Assembly: GCA_029259835.1 (NCBI GenBank)
Contig: JAJDEL010000272.1
Location: 1-9,778, forward strand
DNA length: 9,778 nt
DNA from: Planctomicrobium sp.
GTDB lineage: Bacteria; Planctomycetota; Planctomycetia; Planctomycetales; Planctomycetaceae
Direction of reading: 5' to 3'
Made by a program: the position numbers and the translations under genes. The notes beneath the pieces were generated by a model. It saw only the letters and a list, made by a program, of their open reading frames with translations, was not told the DNA's origin and made no database searches. Shown here piece by piece: positions 1 through 5,789 of this stretch (position 1 is its first letter; every line of letters begins with the position of its first letter).

Positions 1-1019
1 GGTTGATCGGATTGAGGATCGTCCGGCGATGGCGAAGGATCGTGACTTTCGACACGGGATCGTTTCGAAAGAAAGACAAGCAAGCCGATCCCGAGAGTGA
101 GAAAAGGGATGCGAGGCATTCCAGGCATCATTGCCAGGAAAAAAAGAATCCCGGATCCAATCCACAACGGTCTTTTATTTTGGAAGAGTTGTGTTTCTAG
201 TTCTTCACTGAGTGTATTCTCAGTGTTGGATTTTGTGACGAGGATACCAGCAGTGACGGCGATAATCAGAGCCGGAATTTGGGAGATCAGCCCATCACCG
301 ACTGTCAAGACTGAATAGCGTGTGAGCGACCCCAGGATGGTCATGCCGTGCGTCATGCCGATAATCATTCCGCCAACAAGGTTGATCGCGGTAATGATCA
401 TTCCAGCGATCGCATCGCCACGCACAAACTTGCTTGCCCCATCCATTGAGCCGTAGAATTCTGTTTCTTGCGCGAGATGGTCGCGGCGGACCTTCGCGAC
501 TTTCTCATCAATCGCACCGGCATTTAGCTCAGCATCGATTGCCATCTGCTTGCCAGGCAGTGCGTCGAGTGTGAAGCGCGCGGAAACTTCTGAAATACGG
601 CCGGCACCTTTCGTAATCACCACAAATTGGATGACAACCAATATTAGAAAGATCACGAGACCAACAACGAGATCGCCACCGATGACGAAGTCCCCGAAGG
701 CTTCAACGAGTTTTCCGGCATTTGCATTCAGAAGAATCGACCGCGTCGTCGCGACATTCAATGAGAGTCTGTAGAGCGTGAGCAGCAATAGGATTGTCGG
801 GAAAACGGAAAGATCCAATGCACGCTTTGCGCCCATCGTGACGAGCAGCAAGATGATCGTCAGGCTCAAGTTCCCTGCTAGGAGCATGTCCAACATGAAT
901 CCCGGAAGAGGGATGAGCATAATCACGAGGATGCCCAGAATTCCCAATGGAAGCAACGTCTCACCTGATGGAAACCATCCGGTGCGTTGCGCGTCATGTT
1001 GTGTATTGGGTTGAGTCAT
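1..1019 (-). CDS. flhA: FlhA, flagellar type III export gate protein (partial, 3' end beyond window)
   Basis: FlhA forms the nonameric ring of the flagellar type III export gate in the inner membrane; it couples proton flow to export and its cytoplasmic domain docks chaperone-substrate complexes. The visible 339 residues are the N-terminal membrane half, read from an ATG at 1019. An in-frame TAG lies upstream with no ATG, GTG or TTG between, so this start is firm. Hydrophobic segments cover about residues 22-40, 45-62, 72-84, 110-137, 205-225, 240-262 and 284-318. The FHIPEP family signature is at 141-164 (RISEVSARFTLDALPGKQMA followed by IDAE). RLSLNVATTR (84-93) and SKFVRGDAIAG (196-206) are also diagnostic; the Asp in GDAIAG is the conserved, functionally important membrane-loop aspartate. 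The cytoplasmic domain is cut off by the window edge. Only 61 bases separate it from fliP, so it probably shares the fliL-fliP transcript. The ribosome site is weak (GAAG, very close to the ATG). Confidence 0.97.
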   Translation of the reverse strand, partial: MTQPNTQHDAQRTGWFPSGETLLPLGILGILVIMLIPLPGFMLDMLLAGNLSLTIILLLVTMGAKRALDLSVFPTILLLLTLYRLSLNVATTRSILLNANAGKLVEAFGDFVIGGDLVVGLVIFLILVVIQFVVITKGAGRISEVSARFTLDALPGKQMAIDAELNAGAIDEKVAKVRRDHLAQETEFYGSMDGASKFVRGDAIAGMIITAINLVGGMIIGMTHGMTILGSLTRYSVLTVGDGLISQIPALIIAVTAGILVTKSNTENTLSEELETQLFQNKRPLWIGSGILFFLAMMPGMPRIPFLTLGIGLLVFLSKRSRVESHDPSPSPDDPQSDQ

Positions 1020-1080
1020 GTCTTCGATGTTGGAAGCAGCCGGACTGATTGTTTTTGCCTAAAGTTCAGGTGCAAGGTCG

Positions 1081-1764
1081 CTATCCAAAGCTCAAACTGA
1101 GGGCGCGGATGATCAGGTTCCAGCCGTCAACAAGTATGAAAAGCAAAAGTTTGCACGGAGTTGAGATCACGACCGGCGGCATCATCATCATTCCCAGAGC
1201 CATCAAAATGACAGAGATCACAAGGTCAATCAGCACAAACGGCAAGTAAATGCAGAACCCCATGATGAACGACGTTTTCAGTTCGCTGATAATGAAGGCT
1301 GGGATGAGAACGTGCATCGAGATCGATTCCGGAGAGGTGATCGGTCCCATCTCGCCGAGTTCGAGAAGCAGCATGATGTCCTGCTTCCGCGTTTGTGAAA
1401 TCATAAAACTCTTCAGTGCCGCCGTTCCGTGATGCACGGCTTCAGCGCTGCTGATTTCTTCTCTCAGATAGGGGCGGACTGCATCTTCTTCAATCGCCGA
1501 AAACGTTGGGGCCATCACGAACATTGTGAGAAACAATGAGAGGCCGATGATCACTTGCGTCGGCGGAATCTCTTGTGTCGACAGCGCACGCCGGACAAAT
1601 GAAAGTACAATGACAATACGCGTGAAGGCGGTCATTGTGACGAGCATCGAGGATATAAATGCCAGCCCACCAAGAAAAATCGCAACTTTAATTTGCGGCG
1701 ATAGTTCCTGGTATGTCGTTGTGTTGACGATCTCTGTGATAAGTTCGGGATTGTCGAAGCCCAT
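1081..1764 (-). CDS. fliP: FliP, flagellar export gate channel subunit
   Basis: FliP forms, with FliQ and FliR, the helical export channel at the base of the rod. This 227-residue protein carries the family hallmarks: MTAFTRIVIVLSFVRRAL (44-61), PPTQVIIGLSLFLTMFVMAP (67-86), FMISQTRKQD (120-129), then PAFIISELKTSF (155-166), and LMALGMMMMPP with LLLFILVDGW (187-215). Four hydrophobic segments are visible. Many FliP proteins are about 245 residues and begin with a cleavable signal peptide; this one has a short polar N-terminus (MGFDNPELITEIVN) and no signal peptide. The start is supported by a GGAGG ribosome site nine bases upstream, inside the end of fliO, and the fliO stop is separated from this ATG by a single base, so the two are translationally coupled. 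It is followed directly by flhA rather than fliQ. Confidence 0.97.
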   Translation of the reverse strand: MGFDNPELITEIVNTTTYQELSPQIKVAIFLGGLAFISSMLVTMTAFTRIVIVLSFVRRALSTQEIPPTQVIIGLSLFLTMFVMAPTFSAIEEDAVRPYLREEISSAEAVHHGTAALKSFMISQTRKQDIMLLLELGEMGPITSPESISMHVLIPAFIISELKTSFIMGFCIYLPFVLIDLVISVILMALGMMMMPPVVISTPCKLLLFILVDGWNLIIRALSLSFG

Positions 1765-1765
1765 G

Positions 1766-2458
1766 TTAGCCTGCCTCCGAGATCAAGATCGCCGCTGACT
1801 GATTCATTGATTCAGCTGTCTCGGCGGATTCCTCGCCAAGGTCAGCATTCATACCCCAATTCGGGACTAGCGTCGTTGATTTCACTCCGGTGAGGTCTGT
1901 CGAGACCAGGAATCTCTCTCCGCCCACGGCGACTATATGCAATCGTGCACGTTGATCAACAACCAGCGTTTCAAGAAGTCTCAGTTCTCGTGAAGTTTGT
2001 AAAGTTGGTAACCGTACTTGTTTGCCACGCAGGAAAAACGTCGCAATCCCGGCGAGAAACAAAACAACAACAGTCCACTTCACAAGAACCCAAACGTCAA
2101 AGTTCATTGGCTCTGCGAAAGCAAGTGAAGAGGTCACGTCCTTGCCGTCAAAGAAGTCTGCTGACACTTTGCCAGGTTTGAATTTCGTATTCGCTGCTTT
2201 GCTTTTCGTGAGATTCAGTCTGTTTGGTATGCCAACGTTGTTTTCATCAGGCAGCAACTCACTGTCCATCCAAACGATGCCAGGTAAATGAAAGGCATCC
2301 AGTTTCGTCCCGTACCAGAGTTCAAGTTGAAGTTTGTCCAGATCAAGCATTTCCGTTCCAGCGAATTCCGGGCGAACATCCTCTGCAAAGGATTTCGAAA
2401 AATCCGTTCCGCATAAGACAATGAATATCAGGAGTAATTGTGGAAATGCCTTGAACAT
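1766..2458 (-). CDS. fliO: FliO-like flagellar biosynthesis protein
   Basis: FliO is a small bitopic membrane protein that assists assembly or stability of the FliP ring. The 230-residue product has an N-terminal signal-like segment (about 5-18, with SFAED near a possible cleavage site at 25-26). A region of roughly 95 polar residues of no family I recognise follows, then one transmembrane helix (about 122-143, VWVLVKWTVVVLFLAGIATF). The cytoplasmic module is characteristic of FliO: RELRLLETLVVDQRARLHIV (157-176), then GGERFLVSTDLTGV, which resembles the family pattern of a LETL strand followed by a V-V-G-R-LL-G-T strand. The C-terminal 30 residues are acidic and look disordered. FliO is poorly conserved, so the assignment rests on the helix, the LETL module and the position directly upstream of and coupled to fliP. 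The start has only a weak ribosome site. Confidence 0.82.
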   Translation of the reverse strand: MFKAFPQLLLIFIVLCGTDFSKSFAEDVRPEFAGTEMLDLDKLQLELWYGTKLDAFHLPGIVWMDSELLPDENNVGIPNRLNLTKSKAANTKFKPGKVSADFFDGKDVTSSLAFAEPMNFDVWVLVKWTVVVLFLAGIATFFLRGKQVRLPTLQTSRELRLLETLVVDQRARLHIVAVGGERFLVSTDLTGVKSTTLVPNWGMNADLGEESAETAESMNQSAAILISEAG

Positions 2459-2641
2459 TTGACGATGACTTACGGCTGCTCAGGATGGTTTGAAGGGGCG
2501 GTACGTAGTTGTTTTCAATGAAGTTCGGATGAAATCAGCCGCAAGGCCTTAGCCACGGTTCTGAACTCGGATATCGCACAACAGGGGCGAACGCCTCAAA
2601 GGTTGATCTCAATGATTTCAAACTGTACAACATATTGGGCG
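2459..2641. other. fliN-fliO spacer holding a hairpin repeat
   Basis: This 183-base gap inside the minus-strand arm has no convincing open frame of its own. Its only recognisable content is the hairpin element at 2534-2564. I see no clear terminator with a T-tract on the minus strand, and no strong promoter, so read-through from fliN into fliO is likely. Confidence 0.6.
2534..2564 (-). repeat. Short dispersed hairpin repeat, copy 1
   Basis: This 31-base element matches the reverse complement of 6671-6701 at 27 of 31 positions. In plus-strand order it can fold with TCAG (2535-2538) against CTGA (2561-2564), CCG (2539-2541) against CGG (2556-2558), and GGC (2545-2547) against GCC (2552-2554), with a four-base loop. 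The four differences from the other copy lie in bulges or the loop. Read in the direction of fli transcription (minus), it begins TCAGAACCGTGGC, the same sense as copy 2 has relative to flg transcription. I infer it belongs to a genome-wide intergenic repeat family; I recall similar elements in planctomycete genomes but cannot verify that here. Confidence 0.75.
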
Positions 2642-3019
2642 TTACGTGGCTGGCTCTCCGAGAGCATCTTCGTCTTCAAGATGTGTGATTCTCACCGCAT
2701 AGCGATCTTCGATCACTACAACTTCACCACGCGCAATTCTCACGCCTTGGGCCATGATGTCGACGGCTTCACTGACATTGCGGTTCAATTCCACAACTAC
2801 AGATTCACCAAGTTGAAGGAGTTCGCCAATCGGCATTTCAACGCGACCCAGTTCTACAGAGACGGTGACGTTGACATCATAAAATCGCTGGAGTGGCAGC
2901 TTCTTCCCGGATGGGGACGAAGCCGCCGCCGCTGGGAATTCCACAGCATAGGCCGTTTGTTTGTCCTTGTTTTCTTCTTGATCCTGAACCGGATCTTCAC
3001 TGCCTGGAGTTTCCGCCAT
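2642..3019 (-). CDS. fliN: FliN, flagellar C-ring switch protein
   Basis: FliN forms the lower part of the cytoplasmic C-ring with FliM and also provides a docking site for the export ATPase complex. The 125-residue protein has an acidic, low-complexity N-terminus (about 1-38) and a complete C-terminal SpoA (FliMN_C) domain at about 42-115. Family motifs are FYDVNVTVSVELGRVEMPIG (46-65), ELLQLGESVVVELNR (66-80), VDIMAQGVRIARGEVVVIED (86-105) and YAVRIT (107-112). Length is close to the usual FliN size, so it is not a fused FliY. The ATG at 3019 is supported by an AAGGA ribosome site seven bases upstream (3028-3032 on the minus strand). It lies 180 bases downstream of fliM in the minus-strand arm. 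Confidence 0.96.
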   Translation of the reverse strand: MAETPGSEDPVQDQEENKDKQTAYAVEFPAAAASSPSGKKLPLQRFYDVNVTVSVELGRVEMPIGELLQLGESVVVELNRNVSEAVDIMAQGVRIARGEVVVIEDRYAVRITHLEDEDALGEPAT

Positions 3020-3066
3020 ACTGACATCCTTGTCTGAAATGATCTGTCACAATAATTTCGAAGGTC

Positions 3067-3088
3067 GTAGGGCAGGCTCCCGCCTACC
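3067..3088. repeat. Imperfect inverted repeat with GTAGG/CCTAC ends
   Basis: The segment starts GTAGGGCAGG and ends CCGCCTAC. The outer five bases on each side are complementary; the GC-rich interior can pair only partly. It sits about 65 bases upstream of the second hairpin in the same spacer. It resembles intergenic hairpin repeats with the pattern GTAGG...CCTAC that I recall from several environmental bacteria, which is recollection rather than a search result. Confidence 0.4.
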
Positions 3089-3154
3089 TTCCTTCAATTG
3101 CTGATTCGCCATGTTGATGTGTTCACCGTGACAAAGGTCATCGAACCGTGTCCA

Positions 3155-3173
3155 GACAGGTTGGAAACCTGTC
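3155..3173. repeat. Perfect 8-bp hairpin in fliM-fliN spacer
   Basis: GACAGGTT at 3155-3162 is exactly complementary to AACCTGTC at 3166-3173, with the three-base loop GGA. In the direction of fli transcription it is not followed by a run of T, so a rho-independent terminator is unlikely. It has the look of a small dispersed hairpin repeat or an mRNA-stabilising structure between fliM and fliN. Confidence 0.6.
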
Positions 3174-3199
3174 ATACGCTCTGCCCGAGACCTCTGGTT

Positions 3200-4087
3200 T
3201 TAATCATTAATCATCTGTATGACTTGCATGCCAACCCGTGTACCGATCGTCACTGGATTCACTTTCCATTTTGCTTGTTCATCAACGAACGCCGTAAGTG
3301 GTTTGTAAACCGACTGGTTCAGTTTAAGTACATCGCCGACACCGAGTGCTGCCGCGTCGGACATTCTGATGTCTGCGGTTCCTAACTCAATTACGATTTC
3401 CGCCGGAATTTTCTCCGCTAGCGGGATCATTGAACTTGCAACATCGTGCAGCCTGATTGTGGAGGCTCCAAACTCCTGGACAATCAAATCTTCAATCGGA
3501 TGCTTCGGCATCAGCCAATACAGTGTCTCTTCTCCGTACTGAGTCGTCAGTTGTATTTCGGCGACCAGCAAGTCTGTTCCTGGTGAAAATAAACGTGAAC
3601 GATTTGGTCTTTGAATGTATTCAATCACGCGGGACGGAATCGTCTTCGCACCAGGCCAGCTTTCACTGATCGCATCTGCAATGTTTTCGATCAAAATTTC
3701 AAGAATCGACATCTCCCCAGGTGACAACGGACTCTCTTCCGGCCAATCATCTCCCTGGATATTCAGAACAGCTTCAACCAGGACACGACTCAATCGATCA
3801 GACATCACGATCAGTGTTGAATCATCATTCGAACCGACCGAGAGTTGAGCACCGATGCTCTTCTCCGGAATATTCATAAATGCTCGGCGTTCCATAGCCG
3901 GTTCAATACGATACGGCTTGAGTCCGAATTCAGAAGAGATCAACGTTCCCCAACGTTCTTGTGTCAGGGCACAAATCTCGGCGTGCCATTGACGTAACGT
4001 TCGGCTAGCACTCACGTCGGGGCGGCGAGGTGCCTGAAAGTCTAGTCGTTCAAACATGCCTGTCCTGGCTTCTGAATTACTGGACAT
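3200..4087 (-). CDS. fliM: FliM-like flagellar motor switch protein, divergent
   Basis: FliM is the C-ring protein that links FliG to FliN and, in chemotactic bacteria, receives CheY-P. I start it at the ATG at 4087 (MSSNSEARTG), overlapping the end of fliL by 11 bases. A longer frame opens at 4123, inside fliL, and a shorter start at 4057 (MFERLDF) is possible. The 295-residue product has DFQAPRRPD (17-24), resembling the start of the FliM middle domain; that CheC-like domain extends to about residue 205. The C-terminal SpoA domain is at about 227-293, with IPAEIVIELGTADIRMSD (227-244), LGVGDVLKLNQSVYKPLTAF (248-267) and a GTRVGMQV end. Two usual FliM features are missing: the N-terminal LSQxEIDALL CheY-binding peptide, and the GGxG motif of the middle domain, replaced by a region around VEAVLNIQGDDWP (104-116). 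Usual length is about 330. Its place between fliL and fliN supports FliM over a second FliN. Confidence 0.85.
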   Translation of the reverse strand: MSSNSEARTGMFERLDFQAPRRPDVSASRTLRQWHAEICALTQERWGTLISSEFGLKPYRIEPAMERRAFMNIPEKSIGAQLSVGSNDDSTLIVMSDRLSRVLVEAVLNIQGDDWPEESPLSPGEMSILEILIENIADAISESWPGAKTIPSRVIEYIQRPNRSRLFSPGTDLLVAEIQLTTQYGEETLYWLMPKHPIEDLIVQEFGASTIRLHDVASSMIPLAEKIPAEIVIELGTADIRMSDAAALGVGDVLKLNQSVYKPLTAFVDEQAKWKVNPVTIGTRVGMQVIQMIND

Positions 4088-4613
4088 TGAATTCTTCAAA
4101 CAGAATGTCATAGATGCGATCACGACCGTCTGAAAACAAAGCTGTGTTGAAGTAGTTTCGAATCTCGCGGCGAAGCATATTCTGCCCCGCTTTGCCTCGG
4201 ATTTCGTCGAGCGTTTTGTCTGAAAGGTGACTCAGCAGCCAGTTGCGAAGAATCAATTGCTTGCTCTCCAGCAACTCTTCAATCTTCGTCTGATCTTCCT
4301 TCTCGATTTGCAGCGACATCTTCAATCGCAAGTAACGATTCATTCGTCCTTCATCGAGATTAACCGTCACTTCTCCGAAGGGGACATACGTCATCCCGTT
4401 ACTGAGAGAATCTTCGACGACCGGTTGTTGTTCCGACTTTTCACTTGATTCCGATGCAAAAACATCTGGAAGCAGAAACGGGACAGCAACACCTGCGACC
4501 GCCGCGACTGCAAATAATCCGAGAGCGCCCAGCAATCCAAATTTGGATTTCTGAGGGGTTTCTACTTCATCTGTTTCATTCGTTTGATCCGCCATAGCAC
4601 TTTTCTTTGTCAT
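4077..4613 (-). CDS. fliL: FliL, flagellar basal body/stator-associated protein
   Basis: FliL is a single-pass inner-membrane protein that surrounds or stabilises the stator units of the flagellar motor. The 178-residue frame has an acidic cytoplasmic N-terminus, one transmembrane helix (about 25-48, FGLLGALGLFAVAAVAGVAV) and a periplasmic domain. The domain includes YVPFGEVTVNLDEG, RYLRLKMSLQIE, RNWLLSHLSDKTLDEIRGKAGQ (split across about 123-144) and a LFEEFNVQ end, matching the FliL pattern of 'f.v.l....r.l...i.l.', 'i..ll..k....l....G' and 'v..v.f..fviQ'. Two in-frame starts compete: ATG at 4613 and ATG at 4595 (MADQTNE). Neither has a good ribosome site; the second gives the more typical FliL N-terminus. 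It heads the minus-strand arm and overlaps the start of fliM, implying translational coupling. Confidence 0.93.
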   Translation of the reverse strand: MTKKSAMADQTNETDEVETPQKSKFGLLGALGLFAVAAVAGVAVPFLLPDVFASESSEKSEQQPVVEDSLSNGMTYVPFGEVTVNLDEGRMNRYLRLKMSLQIEKEDQTKIEELLESKQLILRNWLLSHLSDKTLDEIRGKAGQNMLRREIRNYFNTALFSDGRDRIYDILFEEFNVQ

Positions 4614-4688
4614 ACTGTTCAGTGAACGTTCGCCCCCAGATTGATGAGGGACGAAACGACTTGTGAAGCGAGTGGACGAACACGCACC

Positions 4689-4712
4689 GCCTGATGGATG
4701 TATCGATCAGGC
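4689..4712. promoter_or_regulatory. Inverted repeat upstream of fliL, possible operator or leader hairpin
   Basis: GCCTGAT at 4689-4695 is perfectly complementary to ATCAGGC at 4706-4712, separated by ten bases. It begins 76 bases upstream of the fliL ATG at 4613. A two-armed palindrome with about one helical turn between the arm starts could bind a dimeric regulator, or it could form an RNA hairpin if the fliL transcript starts further upstream. Nothing else identifies a binding protein. Confidence 0.4.
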
Positions 4713-4988
4713 AAGGTTTTGCGGTTAGGTAAATCGTTCACCAATTCTGTTTCGGCCACTCGAAGAGAATTTCCTCGCGACCCAGCGTGAAATTACGCAC
4801 GGCCTTGGTGTTTCGAACATAGTACTACATTGGTGACGGCAGGAAAGATGTTCCGCATGTGACGGAATGGTCTTCCTTTTTGCAATGAAAAAGTACATGG
4901 CTCATGAAAGGTAGGCAAACGCTACAAGTGCTTTTGTCGTCATGCTTTTACGATGTCAGAGGAGCATGGCTTGCAACGAAACCAGCTT

Positions 4989-5005
4989 CTGGCACGGGCT
5001 GTGCA
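4989..5005 (+). promoter_or_regulatory. Sigma-54 (-24/-12) promoter for flgF arm
   Basis: The sequence CTGGCACGGGCTGTGCA matches the RpoN consensus YTGGCACGNNNNTTGCW at every defined position but one (G for the first T of TTGC). The invariant GG (4991-4992) and GC (5003-5004) have exactly ten bases between them. Transcription would begin about a dozen bases downstream, near 5016, leaving a leader of about 30 bases that carries the flgF ribosome site. Sigma-54 control of rod, ring and hook genes is established in several bacteria, so function and position agree. An NtrC-class activator (FlrC/FlgR type) would be required and is not encoded in this window. Confidence 0.82.
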
Positions 5006-5033
5006 TATTCAATTCAGTTCTCGATCGAATGAA

Positions 5034-5038
5034 AAGGA
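5034..5038 (+). promoter_or_regulatory. Ribosome binding site that sets the flgF start
   Basis: AAGGA lies eight bases upstream of the ATG at 5047. Together with the sigma-54 promoter it places the start there and not at 4942, since the longer frame would begin upstream of the predicted transcription start. Confidence 0.75.
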
Positions 5039-5046
5039 TTTCACAA

Positions 5047-5787
5047 ATGCTCAATGGAGTTTATGGAGTTGCGGCGACCATGGATGGTGCCTCGCTCCAA
5101 CACGAAATGATTGCCAGGAATCTGGCTCATGTTCAGATGCCGGGATACCGTCGTGCTCACTTGATTCAGGGAACTTTTCACGACAGCTTACAAGAAGATC
5201 TTGATGTATTAGATCCAGATTTGGAGATTGGAAATCAGGGAGTCAAAGCGTCCGTGGACTTCACTGACGGAGACATTGAACGAACCGGAGACCAGTTCGA
5301 TGTCGCTATTCACGGTAAAGGTTTTTTCGTGGTTGGGGAAGGAGACGCTCCTCTGTATACACGGAATGGCTCGTTCACTCTTGATCCATCTGGAACTTTA
5401 GTCACGAGAGATGGGCGCACTGTTCAGGGAAAAAATGGACCGATTAAGATCGGGGCAGAGATTATCCCCTCAGAGATTAATATTGATAGCACCGGTCGAG
5501 TCGCCGTCGGTGAGACGGAAATTGGGCGGCTCAAAATTGTTGACTTCGAGGAGAAGGAGAAACTCGTTCAGGTTGGAACGACGCTCTTTCAGGACAATGA
5601 TCGATCCGCAACAGATCTCAACGACGCACACATTTCGCAAGGATTTCTGGAACGATCAAACGTTCATCCAGTTCAGGAACTGGTCGATATGATCGCCGTC
5701 CAACGTCGCTACGACTCTGCTTCGAAGACATTACGAGCATTGATGAGAATTCTCGAACAACGAATCAATCTTCAGGGAGGAAGATAA
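5047..5787 (+). CDS. flgF: FlgF-type flagellar rod protein
   Basis: FlgF is a proximal rod component of the basal body, crossing the periplasm and exported by the flagellar type III system. From the ATG at 5047 the protein has 246 residues, normal for FlgF. The N-terminal rod/hook signature is at about 1-36 (MLNGVYGVAATMDG, then ARNLAHVQMPGYRR, equivalent to NNLANxxTxGFKR). The central hook-basal-body domain includes DQFDVAIHGKGFFVVGEGD (82-100) and LYTRNGSFTLDPSGTLVTRDG (103-123, split here by description). The C-terminal coiled-coil signature is QGFLERSNVHPVQELVDMIA (198-217) followed by VQRRYDSASKTLRAL. It has no signal peptide, as expected for a type III substrate. It is immediately followed by flgG, two bases after its stop, so the two are coupled. 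A FlgG paralogue cannot be excluded from sequence alone, but order and length favour FlgF. Confidence 0.92.
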   Translation: MLNGVYGVAATMDGASLQHEMIARNLAHVQMPGYRRAHLIQGTFHDSLQEDLDVLDPDLEIGNQGVKASVDFTDGDIERTGDQFDVAIHGKGFFVVGEGDAPLYTRNGSFTLDPSGTLVTRDGRTVQGKNGPIKIGAEIIPSEINIDSTGRVAVGETEIGRLKIVDFEEKEKLVQVGTTLFQDNDRSATDLNDAHISQGFLERSNVHPVQELVDMIAVQRRYDSASKTLRALMRILEQRINLQGGR

Positions 5788-5789
5788 AC

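Larger units (their letters stand above)
3020..3199. other. fliM-fliN spacer with two inverted repeats
   Basis: This 180-base gap lies inside the minus-strand arm. It holds a GTAGG/CCTAC inverted repeat around 3067-3088 and a perfect 8-base-pair hairpin at 3155-3173. I see no credible gene. Neither hairpin is followed by a T-run in the direction of fliN transcription, so neither looks like a strong intrinsic terminator; fliM and fliN are probably still co-transcribed, with some possible attenuation or mRNA processing. Confidence 0.6.
4614..5046. promoter_or_regulatory. Divergent fliL/flgF intergenic control region
   Basis: This 433-base region separates the two arms and contains no plausible gene; the frame running from 4942 into flgF crosses the promoter described below. 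It should hold the promoters for both directions. Towards flgF there is a near-consensus sigma-54 site at 4989-5005. Towards fliL I find no GG-N10-GC site on the minus strand and no convincing sigma-70 or sigma-28 site. A 24-base inverted repeat (4689-4712) lies close to fliL. A TTCCG-N7-CGGAA inverted repeat at 4851-4867 lies about 120-140 bases upstream of the -24 element, a distance typical of NtrC-class enhancer sites, but it is too short to name. A short direct repeat of TGCTTTT occurs at 4929 and 4943. Confidence 0.6.

Noticed and set aside
778..1014. Plus-strand open frame antisense to the flhA start
   Set aside because: It is the complement of the FlhA N-terminal membrane region; composition and lack of features mark it as a shadow.
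3021..3036. ACTGACATCCTTGTCTG-like segment resembling the 8525-8540 hairpin
   Set aside because: The similarity (about 14 of 15 in GACATtCTTGTCTGA) overlaps the fliN ribosome site AAGGA on the minus strand, so a short chance match is as likely as a shared repeat.
2603..3037. 144-codon plus-strand open frame over fliN
   Set aside because: It is antisense to the conserved SpoA domain of FliN and shows no family features; a shadow frame.
4942..5046. Extended flgF N-terminus from the ATG at 4942
   Set aside because: The extra 35 residues do not resemble any rod-protein N-terminus and would overlap the sigma-54 promoter; the ATG at 5047 has a ribosome site and begins the conserved rod signature.
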